Both the position numbers and the translations under genes were made by a program. Source: Bacteroidia bacterium (GTDB taxonomy: Bacteria; Bacteroidota; Bacteroidia; UKL13-3). From it: a DNA stretch of 64,000 nt. The stretch covers positions 42,475 through 106,474 of the forward strand of contig JAGPCK010000003.1 of the NCBI GenBank assembly GCA_018058135.1. The letters are read 5' to 3'. Below, one piece after another: positions 15,814 through 25,203 of the stretch. The notes under the pieces were generated by a model. It saw only the letters and a list, made by a program, of their open reading frames with translations. It did no database searches and was not told where the DNA came from. How positions within the stretch are numbered: the stretch's first letter is position 1; each line of letters begins with the position of its first letter.

Positions 15814-17709
15814 ATGAGTGACGCTATAAAGCATGAGTGCGGTATTGCACTTATCAGATTACTAAAACCCTTATCATATTATCAGGAAAAGTATGGTTCA
15901 TCGTTGTACGGTTTAAAAAAGCTGTACCTGTTGATGGAAAAACAACATAACCGTGGCCAGGATGGCGCGGGAGTGGGGGTGATTAAACTTGATCCTGAAC
16001 CTGGTGAACAATACATTTACCGCAAGCGCACAGCCGGAAGCGGTGCAGTTGCCGAAATTTTTGCCAACATAAGTAGGCGCATTACGCAAACTGCGGATAA
16101 GGAACAGATGAAAGATGCTGATTACCTCAAGGCACGTTCACCCTACATGGGAGAGCTGTTGCTGGGGCATTTGCGTTACGGCACACACGGAGAAAATTCG
16201 GAAGACAAGTGCCATCCGTTTATTCGTGAGAACAATTGGATGAGCCGTAACCTGATGCTGGCCGGTAACTTCAACATGACTAACGTAGATGAGCTCTTTG
16301 GTTTGCTGGTTGACTTAGGTCAGCACCCTCGTGAGAAAGCTGATACGGTAACCATGCTGGAAAAAATCGGTCATTTTTTGGATGAAGAGAACCAGAACTG
16401 TTTTGATAAGTTCAAGGCTGAAGGTTATGCCAACAATGAAATATCGGCACTTATCCAGAAAAACCTGAACATCGAAAATATCCTGAAACGTGCGATGAAA
16501 GAAGTGGACGGAGGATACACCATGGCCGGTATGATGGGCCACGGTGATGCATTTGTAATGCGCGACCCTTCAGGCATTCGGCCCTGCTACTATTACCAGG
16601 ACGATGAAGTGGTGGTGGTTACTTCAGAACGCCCTGCGATACAAACCGGATTTAACATTCCTTACCGCGACATCAAGGAATTACAGCCCGGCAACGCACT
16701 GGTTATTCGCAAAGACGGACATACCTCTGAAATCAACATCCTTCCGGCAACCGAGAAATTATCGTGTTCATTTGAGCGCATTTATTTTTCCCGTGGCAAC
16801 GACCGTGAGATATACAAGGAGCGCAAAATGCTGGGTCATTTGCTCTCAGCAAAAGTGTTGAAGACCATTGATTACGATATGGCCAATACGGTATTTTCTT
16901 ATATTCCTAATACTGCGGCTACGGCTTTCTACGGTATGATTGATGGTTTGCACGATTACCTTACTGAATACAAAGCACAGGAAGTAATCAAACTGGGCCC
17001 CAATCCTGATATCAATAAACTGAAAGAAATACTGGCCATTAAACCCCGCAGAGAGAAAATTGCGGTAAAAGATGCCAAGCTACGCACATTCATTACTGAC
17101 GATGCTCACCGGGAAGATATGGTGGCGCACGTGTATGATGTGACTTACGGAGTAATCAACAACAATACCGACACGCTGGTGGTAATTGATGATTCTATTG
17201 TTCGCGGCACTACGTTACGTACCAGCATTCTGCGTATATTGGATCGTTTGCACCCCAAGAAAATTGTGATTGTTTCTTCAGCACCTCAAATTCGCTACCC
17301 TGATTGTTATGGTATTGACATGTCGAAGTTGAAAGAGTTTGTGGCCTTTCAGGCTATGCTGGCTTTGCTGAAAGAGCGTGGTTTGGAAAGCAAGTTGCAA
17401 GAGACTTATTCCAAGTGTAAAGCACAGGAAAACTTACCTAAAGAAGAGCAGCGAAATAACTTACAGGAATTGTATGCACTGTTTACAGATGACGAGATCA
17501 GCAAAAAAGTGGCCGAGATAGTTACACCTGAGGTTTGCCAGGCAGAAGTAGAAGTGATTTATCAATCTATTGAAGACCTTCATGTAGCCTGTCCGCATAA
17601 CAAAGGCGACTGGTACTTCTCAGGCAACTACCCCACACCCGGAGGGAATAAAGTGGTGAACAAAGCCTTCATTAACTTTATGGAAGGCCGGGGCGGACGG
17701 GCCTATTGA
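15814..17709 (+). CDS. purF: Amidophosphoribosyltransferase, long Bacteroidota form
   Basis: Transfers the glutamine amide to PRPP, the first step of purine synthesis. The N-terminal nucleophile would be C9 (MSDAIKHECGIAL) after removal of eight residues. The glutaminase domain has HRGQDGAG and RYGTHG, and GIRPCYYY lies at the domain join. The PRPP site VVIDDSIVRGTT spans residues 456-467. The 631-residue length is well over the usual 470-505 through insertions in the glutaminase part and a C-terminal extension ending FMEGRGGRAY. This long form may be a paralogue beside a standard PurF, so the exact role is slightly uncertain. Confidence 0.85.
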   Translation: MSDAIKHECGIALIRLLKPLSYYQEKYGSSLYGLKKLYLLMEKQHNRGQDGAGVGVIKLDPEPGEQYIYRKRTAGSGAVAEIFANISRRITQTADKEQMKDADYLKARSPYMGELLLGHLRYGTHGENSEDKCHPFIRENNWMSRNLMLAGNFNMTNVDELFGLLVDLGQHPREKADTVTMLEKIGHFLDEENQNCFDKFKAEGYANNEISALIQKNLNIENILKRAMKEVDGGYTMAGMMGHGDAFVMRDPSGIRPCYYYQDDEVVVVTSERPAIQTGFNIPYRDIKELQPGNALVIRKDGHTSEINILPATEKLSCSFERIYFSRGNDREIYKERKMLGHLLSAKVLKTIDYDMANTVFSYIPNTAATAFYGMIDGLHDYLTEYKAQEVIKLGPNPDINKLKEILAIKPRREKIAVKDAKLRTFITDDAHREDMVAHVYDVTYGVINNNTDTLVVIDDSIVRGTTLRTSILRILDRLHPKKIVIVSSAPQIRYPDCYGIDMSKLKEFVAFQAMLALLKERGLESKLQETYSKCKAQENLPKEEQRNNLQELYALFTDDEISKKVAEIVTPEVCQAEVEVIYQSIEDLHVACPHNKGDWYFSGNYPTPGGNKVVNKAFINFMEGRGGRAY

Positions 17710-17738
17710 AATTCTTTTTGAGAATTCTTTTTTTTGCT

Positions 17739-17746
17739 TAAATTGC
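17739..17746 (+). promoter_or_regulatory. Possible variant -7 box, TAAATTGC
   Basis: TAAATTGC followed by AG occurs before three secreted-protein genes: here, at 20940-20947, and at 27612-27619 (17-30 bp before the first in-frame ATG in each case). It resembles TAnnTTTG with one T missing. Weak evidence, from recurrence only. Confidence 0.3.
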
Positions 17747-17767
17747 AGATAGCTAATGACTATCTAT

Positions 17768-20700
17768 ATGAAGCATTTTATCAAATTGCTGTTTATTCTC
17801 TTGTTTTGTGGAATAAACGATGTTTTTGCAGATATTAATGGAGGATATATTTCATACCGAGTTTTACCTAATGATTCTGTTGAATTAACTTTAAGTCTTG
17901 TTCGGAGCTGTATCGGTCTTCCATTCAATCAGAATCAAACTGTATCACTTAAACAAGGGAGTACTTCACAATCTATTTCTTTACCTCGCGTTAGAATGAC
18001 AGATATAACGGCATTGTGCGGTCCCACTTTTTCCCCTTGCTCTTCAACTAATTTTATTTACTACGGATTTGAACAGAATGTGTTTTCTAAGGTGGTGAGT
18101 TTAGCAGCCTATTCTGCCAGTGCACCCATTCAAATTCAGTATGCTGAATGCTGTATTCCGGGTAGTGTTTCTAATGTTAATTTGCTTACATCAAATAATT
18201 TATATCTTGAAGCATCTTTTTTTAAAGGTTACACATTAAATGAAGGGCCGGTGTTTAGAAGACCTTTGCCTGCAGTTTTTCTTGTAGGTGTTCCAAATTA
18301 TTACAATGCTGACATTATAAATTCAAATGGAGATTCAATAGTCTATGAATTATCAGCTCCTAATTATGCCAGTGGTTCGCCATACACTTATAATTCAAGT
18401 TATACCACTAACAAACAATTTCAGTATTCAGGAAGTGGAGCAATTTCATTGTCATTTGATCCTGTAAGTCGACAATTATCTACCGGAAGTACCAAGTATG
18501 TTGTTCCTACCAGCCAGCAAATGGCACTAATTTCATATACTATCTCCAGATACAGAAACGGTGTTTTTATTGGAAATACGAAAGTGGCACATACCATTTT
18601 AATGACTGCCAATACGTCAACGAACCAAACTCCGGTGATAAATTTAAATTCTACTACATATAAAGTATGTGCCGGAGGGCAGTTATGTTTAAGCTTATAC
18701 AGCTCAGATGCAAATAGTAGTGATTCCACTTATGTATTTATGGATAATACAACGGTAAGTGGTGTAAATTTTACAACCAATAATCAAAAGAATGCAACAG
18801 GAAATTTTTGTTGGTCTCCCAATGCCAGCCATGTGCGTAATGAACCCTATTATTTTACTTTTAGTGTACGCGACAATTCTTGTCCCAAAACATTAGAAAG
18901 TTTCTTAACCATTTCGGTGAAAGTAGACTCAGTTGGTGGTGTTATACAAGCTAACCCTACAGTAGAATATAATTATTGTACAGGTAAGGTTGATTTTGCA
19001 GCCAATGTTCAGCAGGGGCCGGGTAACTATCAGTACCAGTGGTGGGGGCCGGGAGGTTTAACTGCTCTAACAGCAAACCACAACTTTAATTACGGCTCAG
19101 TAGGTTGGAAATCTTTCACTTTAAGAATTAGCTCACCGGGAGCATGCAATGATTATGTAAAGAATGATTCGGTTTTTGTTCCTCAATACACACCTTTAAA
19201 GGTAACTATATTTGATAAGTCTGATACAATTTCATGTAGTAATGCCCCATTTCTTTTGCAACCAACAATAAGAGGTGGTATGCCACCTATCAACTTTTAT
19301 TGGAACAATAATACAACTTCATCAAATTCCTATACTTTCCAGAGTATTACACCTGATACCGTTTACCTCAAAGCCGTTGATGCTTATGGGTGCGTGAGCT
19401 ATACTTCTATTTTTGTCCGAACGAGGCAAAATCCGGTTACAACAATTGCCGGTGACAATAAAACTCTTTGTATAAGTCCATTGGGTGCAGAGCTTTTTGG
19501 CTCTCCAGCTGGCGGGTTTTGGAGTGGATCTTCTTGCGTTAATAATTTTCAGAAACTTTTTATACCTCAGTTGTCCTGTGTTGGTCAGAATCAAATTATT
19601 TACACCTATACAGACACGAATGGTTGCATAGGCAGAGATACAGTTGTTTATACAGTAACTGATAAAGTAAAATCTGATGCCGGAACCTATACTTCAGTTT
19701 GTGCCACTACAGGTTTTGTACAATTGAATGGCACTCCTGCAGGAGGCACATGGTATGGAGATTCAGTCAGGTTAAATAAATTTTATCCTTCGCAATTTAA
19801 AGTAGGACTAAATCAATTGATATATCGCTCACCGCTTTCCTGCTCAGAAGATGATACTACCTATTTGGAAGTGTTATCAGCACCACCGGTAAGTATTCAG
19901 GTTCCAGATAGTTTTTGCAGCAATGTGGCTCAGGCAACGTTGATCGCTTCCCCTGCTGGTGGTTCATGGTTTGGTAACCATATTCTTAATGATAAGTTCA
20001 ATCTTCAAACCGCTGGTGCAGGTAAACATGAAATTGCGTATTACTATTATTCTCCTGCGGGTTGTTTAACCAGTAACTCCAAGTGGATTACAGTTCAGGC
20101 AGCTCCAACTGTTAGCGCTGGTACTGATTTAACAGTCTGCAAAAACAGCGGTACAATTAATTTGAATGCCACACCAAGTGGCGGAAACTGGAGCGGACAA
20201 TTGGTGTCATTGGGTAAGTTTAATTCAGACAGTGCTTTTGGCGGTACATACACTAATGTGTATCAATACAGTTCAGGAGTTTGTAACCTGAGGGACACCA
20301 TGAAAATCCATTTACTGGAAGCAGGTTTTAATGCAGCTGTTGTAAGCGGCAATGCACCACTTACGGTAAACTTCACTAATACTTCGTCAACTGGTTTTGA
20401 TTATTACTCGTGGGTGTTTGGCGACCCGGGTAGTGGATCAGCCAATATCTCGTCACAAACCAATCCATCGCACACATACAATAATCAAGGAGTATATCAG
20501 GTAAAATTAACAGCGGGCAATACAGCGGCAGCTTGTACTCATGCAGTAACTAAAAATGCTTACATTGCTGTTGGCCCTAATGGGGTAAATAACTTATTGG
20601 CACTTGATGGTTTTTCAATTTATCCCAATCCAAGTTATTCCGGTGTATGTGAAATGTTACTTTTAAGCCCGATTTTATCAGGTGATACGTATAATATACA

Positions 20701-20851
20701 GGTGTTTACTTCTGATGGTAAGTTGTGCCATAGTGCAGTAGCAACGGAAGGTGTTCCCTATTCGTTTGAAACGTTCAAAGTGGGTATTTACTTTGTAAAG
20801 GCTATTGATAATACAGGTAAGCAAATGATAAAGAAGTTAATTATTCATTAG
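17768..20851 (+). CDS. Giant T9SS-secreted adhesin-like protein with PKD domain (paralogue A)
   Basis: About 1027 residues from the ATG at 17768 (signal peptide MKHFIKLLFILLFCGINDVFA; an ATG at 17756 is also possible). The N-terminal part opens GGYISYRVLPNDSVEL, typical of Bacteroidota surface proteins. Four tandem modules of about 75 residues follow (PAGGFWSG, PAGGTWYG, PAGGSWFG, PSGGNWSG), then a PKD domain (FDYYSWVFGDPGSGSANIS) and a type A sorting domain (FSIYPNPS to KKLIIH). It should be exported by Sec, then carried by T9SS to the cell surface. Residues from about 620 to 940 are nearly identical to the next gene. Ligand unknown. Confidence 0.85.
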   Translation: MKHFIKLLFILLFCGINDVFADINGGYISYRVLPNDSVELTLSLVRSCIGLPFNQNQTVSLKQGSTSQSISLPRVRMTDITALCGPTFSPCSSTNFIYYGFEQNVFSKVVSLAAYSASAPIQIQYAECCIPGSVSNVNLLTSNNLYLEASFFKGYTLNEGPVFRRPLPAVFLVGVPNYYNADIINSNGDSIVYELSAPNYASGSPYTYNSSYTTNKQFQYSGSGAISLSFDPVSRQLSTGSTKYVVPTSQQMALISYTISRYRNGVFIGNTKVAHTILMTANTSTNQTPVINLNSTTYKVCAGGQLCLSLYSSDANSSDSTYVFMDNTTVSGVNFTTNNQKNATGNFCWSPNASHVRNEPYYFTFSVRDNSCPKTLESFLTISVKVDSVGGVIQANPTVEYNYCTGKVDFAANVQQGPGNYQYQWWGPGGLTALTANHNFNYGSVGWKSFTLRISSPGACNDYVKNDSVFVPQYTPLKVTIFDKSDTISCSNAPFLLQPTIRGGMPPINFYWNNNTTSSNSYTFQSITPDTVYLKAVDAYGCVSYTSIFVRTRQNPVTTIAGDNKTLCISPLGAELFGSPAGGFWSGSSCVNNFQKLFIPQLSCVGQNQIIYTYTDTNGCIGRDTVVYTVTDKVKSDAGTYTSVCATTGFVQLNGTPAGGTWYGDSVRLNKFYPSQFKVGLNQLIYRSPLSCSEDDTTYLEVLSAPPVSIQVPDSFCSNVAQATLIASPAGGSWFGNHILNDKFNLQTAGAGKHEIAYYYYSPAGCLTSNSKWITVQAAPTVSAGTDLTVCKNSGTINLNATPSGGNWSGQLVSLGKFNSDSAFGGTYTNVYQYSSGVCNLRDTMKIHLLEAGFNAAVVSGNAPLTVNFTNTSSTGFDYYSWVFGDPGSGSANISSQTNPSHTYNNQGVYQVKLTAGNTAAACTHAVTKNAYIAVGPNGVNNLLALDGFSIYPNPSYSGVCEMLLLSPILSGDTYNIQVFTSDGKLCHSAVATEGVPYSFETFKVGIYFVKAIDNTGKQMIKKLIIH
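19622..20590 (+). repeat. Homogenised tract, copy A (pairs with 22834-23802)
   Basis: This 969-bp coding tract aligns to 22834-23802 at a constant offset of 3212 bp with no net insertion or deletion. By eye I count 14 amino-acid differences over about 320 residues. Flanking sequence on both sides is much more divergent. Confidence 0.85.
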
Positions 20852-20967
20852 CGCAACAAAAGAAAACGGATGTTAAAAGTAACTTATAATTCATCGATTA
20901 TTATTTGCTTGATAGTTAATAATTTATTGTGAAATAGTGTAAATTGCAGTATAATAAGGTTCATACT

Positions 20968-23900
20968 ATGGCCAAATATGTACAAATCAGAATTGTTTTT
21001 GCGCTGCTGTGCATAATAGCCATAAGCACACCTTCGTTTAGTTTTCAAACCCCCGGTGGATATATTTCTTACAAGGTGTTACCGAATGATTCATTGGATA
21101 TTATTTGTGTTCTATACAGAGATTGCAACAGTATTCCCATTGCAGGTGGTTGGCAAGTGGTAGTTAAGCAGGGGAATGACTCTGTTATTACTTATCCTCC
21201 CAGAACTTCGATAAAGGATATTTCCGATCAATGTAGTTCGTATAAGTCATTATGTACAAGTGGCAGTGGACTTAGCACAGATTTTGGATTCGAAGAAAAT
21301 TATTTTATCAAACGTATTAGTATTGCGTCATTCTCAACAACTTCACCAATAAAAATATATCTCAAAGTATGCTGTTATACAGGGAACATTACTAATATTA
21401 TTCAGGGGGAGTATTATGTGGAAGCCACATTCTTAAAAGGATATACTCAGAATGAGGGCCCTATTTTTAAAAGACCATTGAATGGTATCTTCGTAGCAGG
21501 AACCCCCAATTATTATAATGCAGATATTTCAAACGTAAATGGAGATTCTATTGTATACCAGCTTAACCCGCCATTAAACTACAACGGCACAAATAATAAT
21601 TATTACTCACCTTATACATTTGATAAGCCTATACAATATGTTGGAAGTGCTGCATTGCCATTGAGTTTTGATCAAATTACTCGTCAATTAAAAGTAGGAA
21701 ATGCGCCCTATATTACCCCTTCTACTTCAGGCCGATATGTAATTGCATATACAGTTTATAGGTATAGGAACAATATTCTCATTGGTCGTTCGCAAGTAAG
21801 TCATGCTGTTAATGTGATACAAAATACGTCTGCTAATATCGCACCTCAGATAACAACAGCGTCAGCATCAATAAAGGCTTGTGCAGGAGCCCAATTGTGT
21901 GTCAATGTATATTCATCAGATGCCAATGCTGCAGATTCCAGTTATGTATTTATGGATAACTCTAATTTGTCCGGAGTAACTTTTGTGACGAACAATCAAA
22001 AGAATGCCACCGGAACTTTTTGCTGGACACCAAACGTTAGTCATGTGCGTAACGAGCCCTACTATTTTACTTTCCGAACACGTGATAATTCTTGTCCTAA
22101 AACTTTGGAGAGTTTTATCACCATTGCTGTGAAAGTTGATTCGTCAGGCGGAACAATTCAAGCCTCTCCTTCTGCTACCTATAACTACTGTACTGGTAAA
22201 GTAGATTTTGTCGCTAATGTTACCTCTGGTCCGGTTAACCGTCAATTTAATTGGACCGGAAGTAACGGAGTAAATGCGAACTCTTCTAATTATTCACATC
22301 TATATAATCAGTTAGGATGGAAGAATTATTCTCTAAAAATTTCTTCACCTCAGGCTTGTGGTGATTTTATTCGCAACGATTCTGTATGGGTGCCCAACTT
22401 CATACCAATATCTGCAAGTATTCACAATCGAACAGATACAATGGCTTGCAAAAATGTGCCCCTTGTTTTGCTGCCGTTCTTAAAAGGAGGTAAAGCTCCG
22501 CTTTCATTTTCATGGAACAACGGACAGTCAACAGCGAGTAGTTACTCTTTTACCGGAATTTATCCTGATACTGTTTTTTTGAAAGTGACTGACTCATTCG
22601 GCTGCGAAAGCAATAGCATGATTCGTATCGGCATTCGCCAAAATCCAACAGTTGATATTACCGGAGGAGATAAAACATTTTGTAAAAGTGTAATAGGAAT
22701 TCAACTTTCAGCGGATAAACCAAATGGAGTTTGGAGTGGTTCGACCTGTGTTAATGATTTTCAAAAGATATTTGTGCCGTACATGTCATGTCTTGGGGCA
22801 AACGATATTATATACACCTATGCAGATAATTACGGTTGCATAGGACGAGATACAGTTGTTTATACAGTAACTGATAAAATAAAGTCTGATGCAGGTATAT
22901 ACACTTCAGTTTGTGCTACTACAGGTTTTGTACAATTGAATGGTACACCTGCAGGAGGCACATGGTTTGGTGATTCAGTCCGGTTAAATAAATTTTATCC
23001 ATCACAATTTAAAGTGGGATTAAATCAATTAATTTATCGTTCACCGCTTTCCTGTTCAGAAGATGATACTACATTCCTGGAAGTTTTATCAGCACCTCCG
23101 GTAAGCATACAAGTGCCTGATAGTTTTTGCAGCAATGTGGCTCAGGCAACTTTGATCGCTTCTCCAGCCGGTGGTTCATGGTTTGGTAACCATATTCTAA
23201 ATGATAAGTTCAACCTTCAAACTGCAGGTGCAGGAAAGCATGAAATTGCGTATTACTATTATTCTCCTGCAGGTTGTTTAACCAATAACTCCAAGTGGAT
23301 TACAGTTCAGGCAGCTCCAACAGTAAATGCTGGTACTGATTTAACTGTTTGTAAAAACAGCGGTACAATTAATTTGAATGCCACACCAAGTGGCGGAAAC
23401 TGGACCGGACAATTGGTGTCATTGGGTAAGTTTAATTCAGACACTGCTATTGGCGGCACTTACACTAATGTGTATCAATACAGTTCAGGAGTTTGTAACC
23501 TAAGGGACACCATGAAAATCCATTTACTGGAAGCAGGTTTTAATGCAGCTGTTGTAAGCGGCAATGCACCACTTACGGTAAACTTCACTAATACTTCGTC
23601 AACTGGTTTTGATTATTACTCATGGGTGTTTGGCGACCCGGGAAGTGGATCAGCCAATATCTCGACACAAATTAACCCTTCTCACACATACAATAACCAA
23701 GGAGTATATCAGGTAAAATTAACAGCGGGCAATACTACAGCAGTGTGTACTCATGCAGTAACTAAAAACGCTTACATTGTTGTTGGTCCTAATGGAGTAA
23801 ATAGTGTGTTTTTAACAGAGGACTTTACTGTTTTTCCTAATCCTGCAAAAGAAGGAAGGGTTACCTTGTTACTTACCCATGCTGATGGGAGCTTAAGTAG

Positions 23901-24060
23901 CGATGTACAGCTGTTCGATGTAAGCGGCAGAATGTTAAAAATATACCACCCGATAATTAACCAGCCGCTCGAAATTGACGGATTAAGCCGTGGAGTCTAT
24001 TTCCTCAAAGCAGTAATTGGTGATGGTACTATACAGGTAAAAAAACTGATAGTACAGTAA
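20968..24060 (+). CDS. Giant T9SS-secreted adhesin-like protein with PKD domain (paralogue B)
   Basis: About 1030 residues from the ATG at 20968 (signal peptide ending near PSFSF; the TTG at 20944 is rejected). Architecture equals the preceding paralogue: GGYISYKVLPNDSLDI start, conserved NNQKNATG and SHVRNEPYYFTF blocks, tandem GG-x-W modules, PKD domain, and a type A sorting domain (FTVFPNPAKEGRVTLLL to KKLIVQ). The sorting domain and the first 600 residues differ clearly from paralogue A, while the module-PKD tract is nearly identical. The genes are 116 bp apart in the same direction. It ends 3 bp before the convergent TPR gene. Confidence 0.85.
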   Translation: MAKYVQIRIVFALLCIIAISTPSFSFQTPGGYISYKVLPNDSLDIICVLYRDCNSIPIAGGWQVVVKQGNDSVITYPPRTSIKDISDQCSSYKSLCTSGSGLSTDFGFEENYFIKRISIASFSTTSPIKIYLKVCCYTGNITNIIQGEYYVEATFLKGYTQNEGPIFKRPLNGIFVAGTPNYYNADISNVNGDSIVYQLNPPLNYNGTNNNYYSPYTFDKPIQYVGSAALPLSFDQITRQLKVGNAPYITPSTSGRYVIAYTVYRYRNNILIGRSQVSHAVNVIQNTSANIAPQITTASASIKACAGAQLCVNVYSSDANAADSSYVFMDNSNLSGVTFVTNNQKNATGTFCWTPNVSHVRNEPYYFTFRTRDNSCPKTLESFITIAVKVDSSGGTIQASPSATYNYCTGKVDFVANVTSGPVNRQFNWTGSNGVNANSSNYSHLYNQLGWKNYSLKISSPQACGDFIRNDSVWVPNFIPISASIHNRTDTMACKNVPLVLLPFLKGGKAPLSFSWNNGQSTASSYSFTGIYPDTVFLKVTDSFGCESNSMIRIGIRQNPTVDITGGDKTFCKSVIGIQLSADKPNGVWSGSTCVNDFQKIFVPYMSCLGANDIIYTYADNYGCIGRDTVVYTVTDKIKSDAGIYTSVCATTGFVQLNGTPAGGTWFGDSVRLNKFYPSQFKVGLNQLIYRSPLSCSEDDTTFLEVLSAPPVSIQVPDSFCSNVAQATLIASPAGGSWFGNHILNDKFNLQTAGAGKHEIAYYYYSPAGCLTNNSKWITVQAAPTVNAGTDLTVCKNSGTINLNATPSGGNWTGQLVSLGKFNSDTAIGGTYTNVYQYSSGVCNLRDTMKIHLLEAGFNAAVVSGNAPLTVNFTNTSSTGFDYYSWVFGDPGSGSANISTQINPSHTYNNQGVYQVKLTAGNTTAVCTHAVTKNAYIVVGPNGVNSVFLTEDFTVFPNPAKEGRVTLLLTHADGSLSSDVQLFDVSGRMLKIYHPIINQPLEIDGLSRGVYFLKAVIGDGTIQVKKLIVQ
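22834..23802 (+). repeat. Homogenised tract, copy B (pairs with 19622-20590)
   Basis: Second copy of the tract shared by the two adhesin-like paralogues, in direct orientation. The most similar part covers the last module and the start of the PKD domain (about 23408-23620), where only scattered bases differ. Confidence 0.85.
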
Positions 24061-24063
24061 GTA

Positions 24064-25095
24064 TTATTTACCTACTCGTTTTTTCCCTTCAATAGCTTTG
24101 ATGTAGGTTGAATCGAGTTGCAAGGCGTAATCGTAATTGTTGAGTGCTTCCTGTTGTTTTCCTACTGCTTCGTGGCACAGCCCCCGCATGTAATACGCCT
24201 GAGTATATTCAGGATAAATCATAATGGTTTGGCTGAAGTTCTCAATGGCTTTGGGATATTTTTTATTGAGAAAATTAATAAAGCCAATGTTGTAGTGTGC
24301 ACGGTAATCATCTTTATTTACAGAAAGTAATGTGCGGTAATCCTTCACTGCCTCATCAAATTTTCCTTGCTCCTGCAAGTACAGCCCACGCGCGTACAAC
24401 GCATCAGGATTAAATTCATTGAGTTTTAATGCAGCATTAAAATACTGTAAGGCCAGTTTGTCTTTTTTAGCAGCAAAAAGTAGTGCCAGTTGCAGGTGTG
24501 GTTCAAAGTAACTGTTATCAATTTCTGTGGCCCGTTGAAAACTGATGATGGCATTGGCGGTGTCTCTTACCTCTTTAAAATTCATGCCTTTGTAGAAATA
24601 GGGTTTGGCTTCAGCTGGATTAATTTCCTGAGCCTTCGAAAAACAGGCCAATGATTTTTTATGTTCTTTTACTATCAGGTATAACTCCCCCAGTTTAATG
24701 TATGCATCGTAAAAGTCCGGGTTTAAGGCAACTGCTTTTTCAAATGACTTAGATGAAAGTTTGGTTTTGTTCAGTGCAAATAAAATTTCACCCTTGTGGA
24801 AGTGATAAATCGCATTCAGGGAATCCAGGTGAAGGGCATTTTCAATATTGGAGTATGCCTGCTCGGCTTTCAGTTCATTGTAATAGATGCGTGCTTTGCG
24901 GTAATACAGCTCAGGATTATCCGGCTTTTGGGTAATTTCAGCATTTATTTTACGTATAGCTTCTGAAGCTGTGCTGTCCTCAGCAGCAAAATTGTTGCTG
25001 TTTTGAGCCGGGGTACAGGCCCCAAGTATACTTATGTAACACAAAATGAAAGAGATAGCAAATATGTGCAATCCCTGATATTTGTCATTTTTCAT
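24064..25095 (-). CDS. TPR-repeat lipoprotein
   Basis: The start at 25095 (MKNDKYQGLHIF) gives 343 residues with a lipoprotein signal ending ISILGAC (C27); the longer frame to 25143 would bury this signal. The rest is a string of about eight tetratricopeptide repeats (for example NPDFYDAYIKLGELYLIVKE and YPEYTQAYYMRGLCHEAVGK), a protein-protein interaction solenoid, likely periplasmic and membrane-anchored. The partner is unknown. It is divergent from hmgA, with a small palindrome between them, and convergent with the adhesin paralogue B (3-bp gap). Confidence 0.85.
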   Translation of the reverse strand: MKNDKYQGLHIFAISFILCYISILGACTPAQNSNNFAAEDSTASEAIRKINAEITQKPDNPELYYRKARIYYNELKAEQAYSNIENALHLDSLNAIYHFHKGEILFALNKTKLSSKSFEKAVALNPDFYDAYIKLGELYLIVKEHKKSLACFSKAQEINPAEAKPYFYKGMNFKEVRDTANAIISFQRATEIDNSYFEPHLQLALLFAAKKDKLALQYFNAALKLNEFNPDALYARGLYLQEQGKFDEAVKDYRTLLSVNKDDYRAHYNIGFINFLNKKYPKAIENFSQTIMIYPEYTQAYYMRGLCHEAVGKQQEALNNYDYALQLDSTYIKAIEGKKRVGK

Positions 25096-25151
25096 GCGGG
25101 CAAAGTTGAGCATTTTTGAGACCTTTTTGTTAGAAAAAATCATAATCGTTT

Positions 25152-25166
25152 AGGTACTTTGTACCT
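25152..25166. promoter_or_regulatory. Palindrome AGGTAC-TTT-GTACCT in the hmgA upstream region
   Basis: Perfect 6-bp arms with a 3-bp spacer sit midway between the divergent TPR lipoprotein and hmgA starts. The size suits a repressor site, but no copy was found upstream of hpd, so regulation is only a guess. Confidence 0.3.
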
Positions 25167-25203
25167 GTTTTTAATCAAAAGGTTGCTTTAATCATATTTA
25201 TAC

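Noticed and set aside
20944..20967. TTG start for adhesin paralogue B
   Set aside because: The signal peptide begins at the ATG at 20968, and the upstream sequence contains a promoter-like TAAATTGC.
24064..25143. Longer start for the TPR lipoprotein (25143)
   Set aside because: It puts 16 extra residues in front of the lipoprotein signal peptide, which then would not be recognised.
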